Positions 1 to 9,100 of a stretch of DNA of 64,000 nucleotides are shown piece after piece. A program made the position numbers and the translations under genes. Under the pieces are notes generated by a model. It was not told the origin of the DNA. It worked only from the letters and a program-made list of their open reading frames with translations, and ran no database searches. Positions within the stretch are counted from its first letter, which is position 1, and every line of letters begins with the position of its first letter. Origin of the DNA: Arenibacter hampyeongensis (GTDB lineage Bacteria > Bacteroidota > Bacteroidia > Flavobacteriales > Flavobacteriaceae); assembly GCF_002909255.1 (NCBI RefSeq), contig NZ_PIOB01000001.1, forward strand, positions 1,240,001-1,304,000, in the 5' to 3' direction.

Positions 1-61
1 CTTCATCACGGTATTCACATTTTATTTCACGGTTAAATGTATTTATCAAATTATCGTCCAT
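1..61 (-). CDS. 5' end of a gene cut by the window edge, possibly HNH endonuclease
   Basis: An ATG at 61-59 on the minus strand opens a frame with no stop to the left edge, giving 20 residues that begin MDDNLINTFNREIKC. From memory the opening resembles a family of small Bacteroidetes HNH proteins that start with a short acidic leader followed by a Cys-x-Tyr stretch, but 20 residues are too few to be sure. It has the same direction as the next genes and would continue the island leftwards. The family call is a weak inference; that it is a coding start is a little stronger. Confidence 0.4.
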   Translation of the reverse strand, partial: MDDNLINTFNREIKCEYRDE

Positions 62-186
62 GATCGAATGCTCTACACTTTTTATGGTCTCTGCAAAAAA
101 TTGTCAGCAATGAGCCAAAAACCAGTTTATATTTTTGATTCCTGATTTAAATTCACCCCTTTTGTACTCTATTTACCTTATATAGG

Positions 187-1158
187 CTAGATATCTCTTT
201 TTACTAATTTACTAAGTTCCGTTATACTGAGCGAATCAATTTCCCGATGGAGCATACGGTGACAATTGGAGCAAACTAATGCTAAGTCATTTAATTTAGT
301 TGTAGATTCTCCATCTAAATCAGATAATGGAATACGATGGTGCGCTTCAATAAATCCTTTTCCGATTTTACCGTATATTTCATAAAAATCAAAACCGCAA
401 ACTTCACAGTCTAACTTACCGTATTTCCTTAAATATACTTCCTTTTTCTTTTTATTGATTTTAGAATCTCGTTCTCTAAGTTTATGCAGTTTGTAGATTA
501 CTTTCCCCTCGCGCACTTCATGAGATTCATCATCCTCTTCCTCACCAATACTATATAGTTTATTTGATAATTCTTCGTCCGAAATGGCACTTTTTATACG
601 TTCAGCTAATTTATTTAAACCGGAAATATTGTCTTGAAACTCAAAGAAAACTTCCTTATCTAGTCTACTATATCGGTCCATTCCTTTGCCCTCATAATTG
701 GGGTCAATGGCCTTAAAATTATTTAGTTTCATCGCAACCCCATTAGGGTTGCGAAAATTAATATGTTCCTTCCTAGATGTATGGATAGGTAATTTATTTA
801 AGATTTCGGAAACTTCAATGATTTTCAGGTTGTTGCTGTCCATTTCTCTAGCCTCAAGGCTGTGATAAAGTTGAAGTGCTAATATTATTTCATCTCTATG
901 CCATTTGGGAGGTCTAATTGATTTTTGATTTGTTGAAACCTTAATGAGGCTAACTGTTGTACCATTTCTTTTAAATAAATGTTCATAATTGTTAGTTCTA
1001 CCGTGTATCTGAAAAGCAGTTATATCAGAGCCATCCTTTTTTTGATACCATTTATTGATATTCAATTCGTCCGCAATTTCTGAGGTTGTCATTGGAGTTC
1101 CTTTATGCTCAATAACTTTTACTATTGCATCGTGAAGCTTCATTTTTGACATTGTCAT
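187..1158 (-). CDS. HNH endonuclease, McrA-like restriction protein
   Basis: This 323-residue protein is probably a DNA endonuclease of the HNH (beta-beta-alpha metal) type. Residues about 7-72 look like a winged-helix HARE-HTH module (LHDAIVKVIEHKG..., with EIADELN). Residues about 80-200 hold the block FRNPNGVAMKLNNF followed by IDP, which recurs in HNH proteins that cut modified or foreign DNA. The C-terminal nuclease has a CEVCG pair near residue 250, EAHHRIPLSD near 271 and LVCSNCHRMLH near 293, so the His-Asn-His core and four zinc cysteines are present. It lies 56 bases after an unknown 411-residue gene, with a perfect hairpin between. A role in restriction is inferred from the domains and the island context; no methyltransferase partner is seen. 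The start is the first ATG; the Met codons at residues 3 and 6 are alternatives. Confidence 0.82.
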   Translation of the reverse strand: MTMSKMKLHDAIVKVIEHKGTPMTTSEIADELNINKWYQKKDGSDITAFQIHGRTNNYEHLFKRNGTTVSLIKVSTNQKSIRPPKWHRDEIILALQLYHSLEAREMDSNNLKIIEVSEILNKLPIHTSRKEHINFRNPNGVAMKLNNFKAIDPNYEGKGMDRYSRLDKEVFFEFQDNISGLNKLAERIKSAISDEELSNKLYSIGEEEDDESHEVREGKVIYKLHKLRERDSKINKKKKEVYLRKYGKLDCEVCGFDFYEIYGKIGKGFIEAHHRIPLSDLDGESTTKLNDLALVCSNCHRMLHREIDSLSITELSKLVKRDI

Positions 1159-1186
1159 TATAGACGGGGGTTAATGGTTAGTATTT

Positions 1187-1213
1187 GCCGTGTTCAACGC
1201 ATTTGAACACGGC
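1187..1213. repeat. Perfect 11-bp inverted repeat between two island genes
   Basis: GCCGTGTTCAA (1187-1197) and TTGAACACGGC (1203-1213) are exact reverse complements around a 5-base loop. The hairpin begins two bases after the stop codon of the 411-residue gene and 29 bases before the HNH start. No T-run follows on the minus strand, so it is not a typical intrinsic terminator. It could be an mRNA stabiliser, a recombination site or a protein-binding palindrome. Confidence 0.8.
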
Positions 1214-1214
1214 G

Positions 1215-2450
1215 TTAGTGACCGTTAGGATTAATGAATTTAAATATTTGTGATTTCACTTCGGTTTTAATTTTATTGCTATCATAAACGTTTAATAATG
1301 CTTCTGTTTCTTCCCCTGCTTTAAAGATTGACTTGGCTTTAGACAATCTAGAGCGTTGTGAGTTGATCGTAAAACTTTTATAAGTCTGGTACTTTTTCGC
1401 TATCTCGTCATATTTTACGTCAATGTTTTTTGATAATTCTGGGAATAAAATAACTGCAAATATTTCCTTTCCGATTGCCCTTAATGATTTTTCCAAGTTG
1501 ATATCTGATGTACTTTCCGAAACGCCGCTCTCTTTTGTTGCGTTCCTAATAATTTTTTCAGTATGTTCATTCAAAGGCATTTTTGGTATTGTTTGCTTTG
1601 AATTTTTTGGCTTATCAAACCATTTTATATTGGATATTGAAGTGCTTGCCCTATCAATTTCATATTCCATAGAAATTTTATCAAAATCATTATATTCTGA
1701 GGGAAATGTGTTTTTAATATAGCATCTAACATAATTTATTAATTCGTTTTCCTCACCAATGTTGGTTCCATTGTATTCTAAGTGATTTCTTTTTGGTACT
1801 AAAAACGAATTAAAAGGATGAACTAGCCTCAAAAAATGAGCTTTTAAAATTTTTAATTGATCATTTGATAGGTTTTGGTTCGCATATCTGATTTTCCTTT
1901 CAATATGGTATTCCTCTCGTGGGGGATTGTAAAATAATTTTTTTAAATCTAGATCTTCATAACCATAGCCCGTGGGTTTAATATGAGCTTGATACCAACC
2001 TTTTGTGTTCAGGTAAGCTCTTAATGCCCCTTTAGGGGAATAATAACATCGTTTTTTTTCATTGGATGTTTGTCCAAACCCTACTACTACTTGCCTCTGA
2101 GTAAGATAGTTTCTCAAATCAAACTCTGAGTAAGCAATATTTGCGAGTTTTAGACCGGTAAAAAGTAGGGAAAAAGTATTGTCGCAAAATGACATGTTAA
2201 TACCGTTGGGGTATTTTGTCAGAAATCCACGCCTTAATAAATCGTAATTGTCTTTTGAATATGAACCGTATAGTCTTAAGAAAAAAACAGGATTTTCAAT
2301 ACTCATATAATTTATTAAGGCCTTATGAATGTGTTTTATAGTATCAACGTTATCAAATTGTGATTTAATCAGTTCATTGAATAAATCGCCAGTGTTACTA
2401 GCACTTCCAGACCTTACCTTATCAAAAGTGAAATTCCTAATATTCTCCAT
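1215..2450 (-). CDS. Hypothetical protein, 411 residues, defence-island context
   Basis: I do not recognise this family. The protein is soluble: no signal peptide and no membrane helix. It is rich in Asn, Lys, Tyr and Phe, with a conserved-looking central stretch (residues about 140-230) containing KGWYQAHIKPTGYGYEDLDL and NPPREEYHIERKIRYANQN, and a basic, helical C-terminus. It reads into the HNH gene on the same strand, so the two may be cotranscribed. Position between an HNH endonuclease and a helicase-nuclease suggests a defence role such as a specificity or accessory subunit, but nothing in the sequence proves it. The start is the only plausible ATG (MENIRNFTFDKV). Confidence 0.75.
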   Translation of the reverse strand: MENIRNFTFDKVRSGSASNTGDLFNELIKSQFDNVDTIKHIHKALINYMSIENPVFFLRLYGSYSKDNYDLLRRGFLTKYPNGINMSFCDNTFSLLFTGLKLANIAYSEFDLRNYLTQRQVVVGFGQTSNEKKRCYYSPKGALRAYLNTKGWYQAHIKPTGYGYEDLDLKKLFYNPPREEYHIERKIRYANQNLSNDQLKILKAHFLRLVHPFNSFLVPKRNHLEYNGTNIGEENELINYVRCYIKNTFPSEYNDFDKISMEYEIDRASTSISNIKWFDKPKNSKQTIPKMPLNEHTEKIIRNATKESGVSESTSDINLEKSLRAIGKEIFAVILFPELSKNIDVKYDEIAKKYQTYKSFTINSQRSRLSKAKSIFKAGEETEALLNVYDSNKIKTEVKSQIFKFINPNGH

Positions 2451-2584
2451 CGTGATTGTTTATGGTCGCTGATTATTTAGTTTTTAATTCCATTCCCTCT
2501 ATTTAGGCTAAAATATTTTATAACGGTTTGGCTATTGCTTATAGGTATTGTTCGACATTTATAATTTAATTTCTAGGCTCGGAT
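2451..2584. other. Intergenic boundary with flavobacterial-type repeat motif
   Basis: This 134-base gap contains TAACGGTTTGGCTATTGCTT from 2521. On the minus strand it reads as TATAAGCAATAGCCAAACCG, a motif I recall as common in Bacteroidetes intergenic spacers next to transferable genes. The shorter core TAACGGTTT recurs at 6004-6012 on the other side of the helicase gene. No gene is seen in the gap. Confidence 0.45.
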
Positions 2585-5500
2585 TCACTGCGAAAGTTCC
2601 TTAAATCTACAAAACGCATTCGCCAACTTTATTTGGTGAGGGCTTTTACACTCCGCTTCAAAAATAGCTGGGTTAGCCACCATAATAAATCGCGTACGGG
2701 CCCTCGAAACGGCCACATTAAATCGGTTGGGACTAAATAGAAAGTCCATTCCACGTGGGGCTTCTTCTAGGCTGGAAGTGGCTACAGAATAGATTATTAC
2801 GGGAGCTTCTTGGCCTTGGAACTTGTCAACCGTGCCAACCTCCAAATTGGGCAATCGTTGTTTGATGGCCTGAACCTGTGCATTGTAGGGGGTAATGATT
2901 TTAATATCACTGGCCGTTAAAGTTGCTTCTTCACCCTTTTCATCGATGAAACCTATATCGCCACAAGTAAGATGTTCCACAATCTCCACTACCTTATCAA
3001 CCTCTTCGGAAGATGAGTTGGTATTTCCAGTATGTTCAACTTCCTCAAGGTACAATCCGGCTCCAGCGTACTTTGAGCCTATTATCTGCTGTTGGTCAAG
3101 ATGTTCTTTTGATTGTAATCTGTTCTCATAAAAGAGCTCAGACACAAACACATTAATAGATGAATGCATGCGCCAGGTCTCATCTAAAAAGACACCTCGT
3201 TCATCAGAAATGGTTTTCTCGCCCTGCAACACGTGTTCCAGAGCCGATACTTCGGTGCCGTCCGGATGTACGCCTTGTTGGGGTTGTTGCAATTGTTGTG
3301 GATCGCCCAAAAGAACGAGGTTTGAGCAACAGTGCGAAACAGCAAGCGTATCAATCAAAGACAACTGGCCAGCTTCATCAACAAAGAGGTAATCCACGCT
3401 ACCTTCATAGGGTGGTTTACTCCACAAAAATGAAGTTCCGGCAATAACGTCCACATTGCCTATGGCTGCTTGGATAGTATTTTCATCCATGCTAACTGTC
3501 CAAGGAGAAGGGTTATCTGAATCAGGCTCGGTTTTCTGTGTCATTTGAATGATAAATCCTTCCTCTTGAGCTACCTCCCAAACTTTCGTTAACAAATTTG
3601 TAATGACTTTGTGGCTAAGGGCAGTAATTCCTATTTTCTTTCCTTGTTGAGCCAAACGCATAATAAGGTGGCTTCCCGTAAAACTCTTGCCCGCACCAGG
3701 CGGACCTTGAACTGGTAAATAGCTTTGATCAAGTTTGGCTGCGAAGTCAAAAGTTCGCTCCAATATATCTTCAATATTAATCCGTTCCTCCGTTAAACTT
3801 GGAGGGGTATTCATAAGCATTTGTCTTGCTGCTCGGTATGTCCCATGATCGCTATTCATACCATTGTCTACAACCCATTCTGCCAACCTGATAATGGCTT
3901 CTTCTTTGGAGCTGGAATTGACGCTTTCCAAACTCATAACGGAAATGGGGTGAGGCATGTCGATTTTAGATGGCCCTTTTTTGATTCGGAGTATACCCGT
4001 ATCAATGTCAATCTCATGAATGGTACCCAGCTTATTGCCTTCCTGATCTTCTACAGTCTGACCTGGTCGCAAATCACATTCTTGAGGAGGAAATGTATAG
4101 GTATCAACTACACTTCTTTTTTCAGGCTCTCGATTACCTGTATACTCTAGAAAGGAAATTGCCTTTCGCTCTTCCAAGAGCTCATCTTCGGGAAGTTCTT
4201 TTAATCGGAAAAACTCCCACCAAAATGACTTATTCTCTCTGCGATACCAATCAAGCATATGAGCCAGAATATATCGAGCCTGCTCAACTTCGCTTCGATC
4301 AATCTTTATTGGAGGTACACCATCGAGTAGAGCATTCATAATGGGTTGAATGCGCTGTTGATGCTCAGTGATATTAACACTGGCATCACCGTTGCCATCT
4401 TCAGGTCTTGTAATGTTTTCGCCTTTGCCAATTAGCTTGGCACGAATATCCTCCAACCATGCTTGAAGGCGAACCAATGATTCGCAGTCATCTTGATTGT
4501 ATAGTTGGACGGCATCTTTGGTTTCCTTTGTTAAATTATCAATATTCCCTGTTTGAAGAAGTAACTCCAGTTGTGATTTATGACTTGATAGCTTACGCAA
4601 ATCCATCATGCGCTCGTACCCAAAGAACGCTTCCAAGTCTTTGATTGAGTATTTCTCAACGCTAGCTCGTACAGACTGCCGAACAACACTATAGAGATCT
4701 ACAAATGTGTCTGATCTTAAAAAATTATCAATTTCATTTTCACGCGATGCATATTTACCCATTAGCCGTTTAAAAGCTGTGACTTCGTAAGGTGCATAAT
4801 GGTATATATGGAGTGAAGGGTCTTCTTGTTTTAGCTTAAAGGCAAAGTCAATGAATTGCTCAAAAATTTCTTTTTCTTCAGTTTCATTTTTAGCCCAGAA
4901 GGCATGGTATACACCTTGGTGCACATAACCAATCATGTACTCAAGACCATCTGGCTCAACCATCCGGTCGCCTTCAAAATCGAGGTAAATATCATTCAAG
5001 GAAGGCTCTGGTAGTTTGTTCAGGCCTTTGTCTTCTTCAATGTCTAAAGTTTCGTAATAAGGTTCATAACCGTTTTGTCTGCTCGTATGCTGTACACGCG
5101 CCTGTTCTCGAAGTTTGTTGTATGTCTCTTTAACACCTTTAGAAGGATCAAAAGGCACAGGTAAATCGAGATTGGCCAGTTTATCCAGGGTGTCAACATC
5201 ATGCAAATTTAGTTCCTTCATTTGTGATTTACCCATTCCAGCCACAAAGGCTAGGTGGTCATCTTTTCGTCTAATAGCATTACAGTTCTTCCACCATCTG
5301 CAGATATCGCAATGGCCGACTGGCTCAGGGTAGGTCTCCTCATCATTTGCAATTGCTTCTTCTAAATTCCGTTTCACAACCCGCATATATGCCGCATGTT
5401 CATCATAGCGATAGTATTCTTCACCTTCAGGTTTTATAACACCCATATACTCTGGAGTTATACCTTGGATTTGTGCTACGCGCTCTGAATAAAGGCCAAT

Positions 5501-5941
5501 TTGTAAAATTGTACCAGCCTTGGTTTCATTCGCCAGTTTGGTATCCCACACCTCATAAGACCAATCTCCTAAATCACTTGGTTTATCCACCTTCTTTAGA
5601 AAATCAGCCCATCCGCTCCATTTACCATCTTCTTTCAACCTTGCTTGGTAAATAACATCCATACCAGCTTTCATGGCATCTATGGTATGCTTTTCAGCAT
5701 GGGGGTCGTCAGTACTAATTTCTGATACAGTTTTTCCTTGAACCGAGATCTCTTTAAGGTGATTCTCTTCAAACTCTATACCTTTATCTTTCAGCATTTG
5801 CAATACACGATTGGTGTATACTTCAGGATCTGCAATTTCGCCTCTTGAATGCTGTTTGTTGAGCTGAGTAAGATGTTTGCAGCTGCTGTGAGAAGATAGA
5901 TCGGAAGGGCTATAAATAATCTGGTTGTTCTTGTATTTCAT
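2585..5941 (-). CDS. TM0106-type RecB-like nuclease fused to RNase H fold and SF1 helicase
   Basis: This 1118-residue protein has three modules. Residues 1-225 form a RecB/Cas4-like PD-(D/E)XK nuclease: GWADF (about 112), YEVWDTKLA, then QIGLYS, with a Cys cluster (Cys22 and HCDICRWWKNC near 210) typical of an iron-sulphur site. Residues about 315-500 form a DEDD RNase H-like domain: DFEGD near 320 and NQDDCES. Residues about 735-1110 form a Dna2/Upf1-like SF1 helicase: GPPGAGKS near 745, FVDEAGQL near 850, LLGDPQQLQQP, VDKFQGQE near 1037 and NVAVSRARTRF. All catalytic motifs look intact. The order matches the TM0106 family, which is thought to process DNA or RNA ends. Its biological role is not settled; a defence or repair function is inferred from context. 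The length is normal for the fusion. Confidence 0.9.
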   Translation of the reverse strand: MKYKNNQIIYSPSDLSSHSSCKHLTQLNKQHSRGEIADPEVYTNRVLQMLKDKGIEFEENHLKEISVQGKTVSEISTDDPHAEKHTIDAMKAGMDVIYQARLKEDGKWSGWADFLKKVDKPSDLGDWSYEVWDTKLANETKAGTILQIGLYSERVAQIQGITPEYMGVIKPEGEEYYRYDEHAAYMRVVKRNLEEAIANDEETYPEPVGHCDICRWWKNCNAIRRKDDHLAFVAGMGKSQMKELNLHDVDTLDKLANLDLPVPFDPSKGVKETYNKLREQARVQHTSRQNGYEPYYETLDIEEDKGLNKLPEPSLNDIYLDFEGDRMVEPDGLEYMIGYVHQGVYHAFWAKNETEEKEIFEQFIDFAFKLKQEDPSLHIYHYAPYEVTAFKRLMGKYASRENEIDNFLRSDTFVDLYSVVRQSVRASVEKYSIKDLEAFFGYERMMDLRKLSSHKSQLELLLQTGNIDNLTKETKDAVQLYNQDDCESLVRLQAWLEDIRAKLIGKGENITRPEDGNGDASVNITEHQQRIQPIMNALLDGVPPIKIDRSEVEQARYILAHMLDWYRRENKSFWWEFFRLKELPEDELLEERKAISFLEYTGNREPEKRSVVDTYTFPPQECDLRPGQTVEDQEGNKLGTIHEIDIDTGILRIKKGPSKIDMPHPISVMSLESVNSSSKEEAIIRLAEWVVDNGMNSDHGTYRAARQMLMNTPPSLTEERINIEDILERTFDFAAKLDQSYLPVQGPPGAGKSFTGSHLIMRLAQQGKKIGITALSHKVITNLLTKVWEVAQEEGFIIQMTQKTEPDSDNPSPWTVSMDENTIQAAIGNVDVIAGTSFLWSKPPYEGSVDYLFVDEAGQLSLIDTLAVSHCCSNLVLLGDPQQLQQPQQGVHPDGTEVSALEHVLQGEKTISDERGVFLDETWRMHSSINVFVSELFYENRLQSKEHLDQQQIIGSKYAGAGLYLEEVEHTGNTNSSSEEVDKVVEIVEHLTCGDIGFIDEKGEEATLTASDIKIITPYNAQVQAIKQRLPNLEVGTVDKFQGQEAPVIIYSVATSSLEEAPRGMDFLFSPNRFNVAVSRARTRFIMVANPAIFEAECKSPHQIKLANAFCRFKELSQ

Positions 5942-6172
5942 ATGAAAATTGAAGAAAAGCTATTTATTGAAAAACTATTGTTAGTTGATCTAATTAATTT
6001 GTCTAACGGTTTAACTATGGGCTGTGTCCCGAAGGGCATTGCGTATATATGTAGTTGTATTTTTGTGCTTTTTTCTCTCCGCGTTAGCTCACACACACTC
6101 TTTGACAAGCTTTGGCCTGGGTGTTCGCTTTGAGCGGCTTGGCAATATGTATGGTTGTGAGGTACGGGCATT
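5942..6172. other. Intergenic region without a credible gene
   Basis: These 231 bases separate the STAND gene from the helicase gene. They carry TAACGGTTT (6004-6012) and a base composition richer in G and C than the flanking genes. Short frames on both strands lack family features and start or stop at arbitrary points. It looks like a cassette boundary or repeat remnant. Confidence 0.5.
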
Positions 6173-9100
6173 TTAGTATCGTTCTAAAAATCGTCTTTGT
6201 CTTTCCCAATCACCACTTTTCTGACAATATTCAATTCGTTCGTTTAAGTATCTCTTAATTGGAATGAGTTTTATTCCAACAGTTGATTTTTCAACAATCG
6301 AAAGGATGTTTCTCCAATCTGCCATTTCAATGTCAGCAAGTATCACATTACCTGTTCCGCTTGTTCTGTTCCCACGCCACCAAATCTTTGAGAAGATTTC
6401 TGTGTCTTGACTTAATGAAAGAAATAACAGCAAGATTTCTTCAAACATTTCTTTCATTGAATGCCTTACAATATCAATAAGTACATTCATTTTATTAGCA
6501 TCAGAAAAGTTTTCTTTGCAGTAAGCAAGAAGAAAGCTCTTTGCTCTATCTTTTGGTTCGCCTTGTATGTTTCTGAAAAATGAATTACAGAAATGGTCAA
6601 GGATTCCGAAGTATGGTTCTTTGTCAATTACTAAATCAAAAACAGATTTCAATACCTCTTCAATATTTTCCACTTCCCACACAAATGCAAAATTTTTATA
6701 ATCGCTTGAAATTCCAAAATGCTTATCTGAATACAAACTATTTACATATTCAACTAGGAATTCGGAATCTTTTTTCAAAATATTTAGAAAACCTTTTCCT
6801 TCATAGTCAAAATGATTATAGATTTTGTCTTGCTGCAAATACGCTTTCTTGATAAGTTCAATATCGTCACCCAATTGTTCAAAGTGAGTGCTGAAAAAGT
6901 CCATCCAAACCTGTAATCGTGTTCCTTCCTTTCTATTCTTCTCAACAATGGTTCTTAGAATGATTTGAAACAATTTTGGTTCAAACTTTAGGAATCTTTG
7001 CAGACGGTCAAAGTGAATTATGTTTGCTTCTTTCATGCTACTGACAGTATGAACTAACGCCTGAACATATTCCTTGGAGATTAAAGAATCGTCTATGTAT
7101 TCATAAAATGAAAGTTCCCAAAGTCCTTTATTGAGAAATTCTTGTTGCTGAACAATCTCCCAGATTCTCTTCGCCTGTTTCGCTGTTTTTAAATGATTTC
7201 TGAATACAATTCTTGGAATATAATTCGCCTCGTTATTGTTTTCAATTACTTCAATCAACAATAGACAGCCTAACTCAAAATTATTTGAACAGTTTTCGTC
7301 AACAACATGGTCAAGAGTAGTAATGTAATTCCATTCATTTTTTGCTGCCTTTTTAAGGAATATAAAAATTTCGTAAAACTCTTTTACTTCTACTTCTATC
7401 TTAAACACAAATGAGCCTCTTATTTCGGCCTCTTTAAGTTTTTCATACTCTCTATAATCATCAAAATCATAGATTTCTTTATCTCTCAACCTATCCCAAT
7501 CAATCTTTAAGAATATTTCATATGTCGGATTTGTAAACTTGTGTATCAATGAATTGAAAGATGGATGTGTGACAGAATTTCTTTTACACCACCTGATTTG
7601 ATCTTGAACATACCTGCAGTGCTCAAATGAGTTTATGTTTAAATGCTTATCAATTATTCCTATCAAAAAAGGAATATCAAATGCCATTATTTCCTTTGTT
7701 ACGTCGGGGCTAACACTTGAATAGCTCAACAATAGATTTAATGAATCTTTTGGATTTATCTCAAAGTTGACTTCAACAGCGTTCCAAATTTTCTGTCTGA
7801 AATCTTGAATCGCTGGAATATTTGGAATTGGATAGTCATACCAAAAAAATGAATGATTTCTTCCACCTTTTGTATGATGAAATTTGAATGAAAGAAATGT
7901 TTTAGCTAGTTCGTAAAAAACAGTTGTAAAAAGTGAATTGCCCTGCCCTAAACCGTCAAACAGAATTTGAAATAAAACTTTTTGTCTCTGAAATCTATAT
8001 TTAGTTTGGTCTTCTCTGTCAAATGTTAATTGCTCTCTGATTTTATGAATCCATTCGGGTAAATGTTCTGGTTTCTTCTTTGTGTATTCAAAACCTAACT
8101 CAATAACATCTTTCAAGTTTCTTGTGTAGCGAAGGAACTCGCCAAGCAATTCAACCACTTCATTCTTATTATAAGTGAATGTATTGTTCTCATATGTAAC
8201 TTCATATTTTAGCGTTGATACAACAGGTAATCCTTTAGTAATATTGAATATGAACTCCAAAGATTCTGATTGCATATAATACCAAAATGTTGAAAGGAAC
8301 TTGAATGCTTTTTCTTCTTCGCTCTTTATTTCCTTCCAATAATTTTGCAGGAAGGGTTGAAGTTTGTCCATTACATTGCTAACGCCAAACGTATTGTTGG
8401 CAGGAATCACACAATCTTTGAAACGATTGCCATTACTATCAAAATAACTACTCAGTAGCGTCTCGAACGAAAGTAGGTTGTCTTGAATAAATGCTTTGTA
8501 GAAAAAATAAGTTGATAGATTTTGTTCGGGAATTTTCACATGCTCAAATTGAATCTCCACCAATTCCAAATTATCCAACTTATCGATTACATCAATGAAT
8601 GCTGAATAGTCAATCCCAAAATTATTAAGAATGGAACTTGTGATTTCTCTATTTTTATAAGGAATTGTATAAAAGAATGCTATCAAACCAAGGCACTTGA
8701 TATTTAGTGCCTTTGCAAATTCGCCATCATCTTTTATAAAAGTTGAAAAATAATTTTCAAACAAATCGGATACGTCATGCAGAACGTAAATGTTTTGGTG
8801 TGCCTTAGAAAGTAAGGCGGTCATGATTGCAAGCCGAGGATTGCCGTCTGCAATCCGCACAATTTCTTTATGATAATCTTGATTTAGAATTTCAAACGGC
8901 TGTGCCTTTATAATATCTATAATCTGTTCGTCTGTGAATTTTACTAAGTCAAGTCGTTTTGGAGAAAACTCTTGGCAGAGAATTCCAATTTCCTGAAAGG
9001 CATAATCTCTAACTGTGATTATGATTTTTAATTTTCCTTTTCTTGTTCCTCGATAAAACCCAGTTATTTGACTGAAGGCGTCAATTCTATTTGCATCGTC

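Noticed and set aside
1187..1213. Integron attC site
   Set aside because: The flanking words come near the RYYYAAC/GTTRRRY boxes but do not match them, and no integron integrase is in the window.
3821..4150. Plus-strand frames of about 100 codons inside the helicase gene
   Set aside because: They are shadows of the conserved minus-strand coding sequence and show no domain.
5938..6171. A 77-codon frame between the STAND and helicase genes
   Set aside because: It has no domain, its residues follow an intergenic repeat-like sequence, and it overlaps the helicase start codon.
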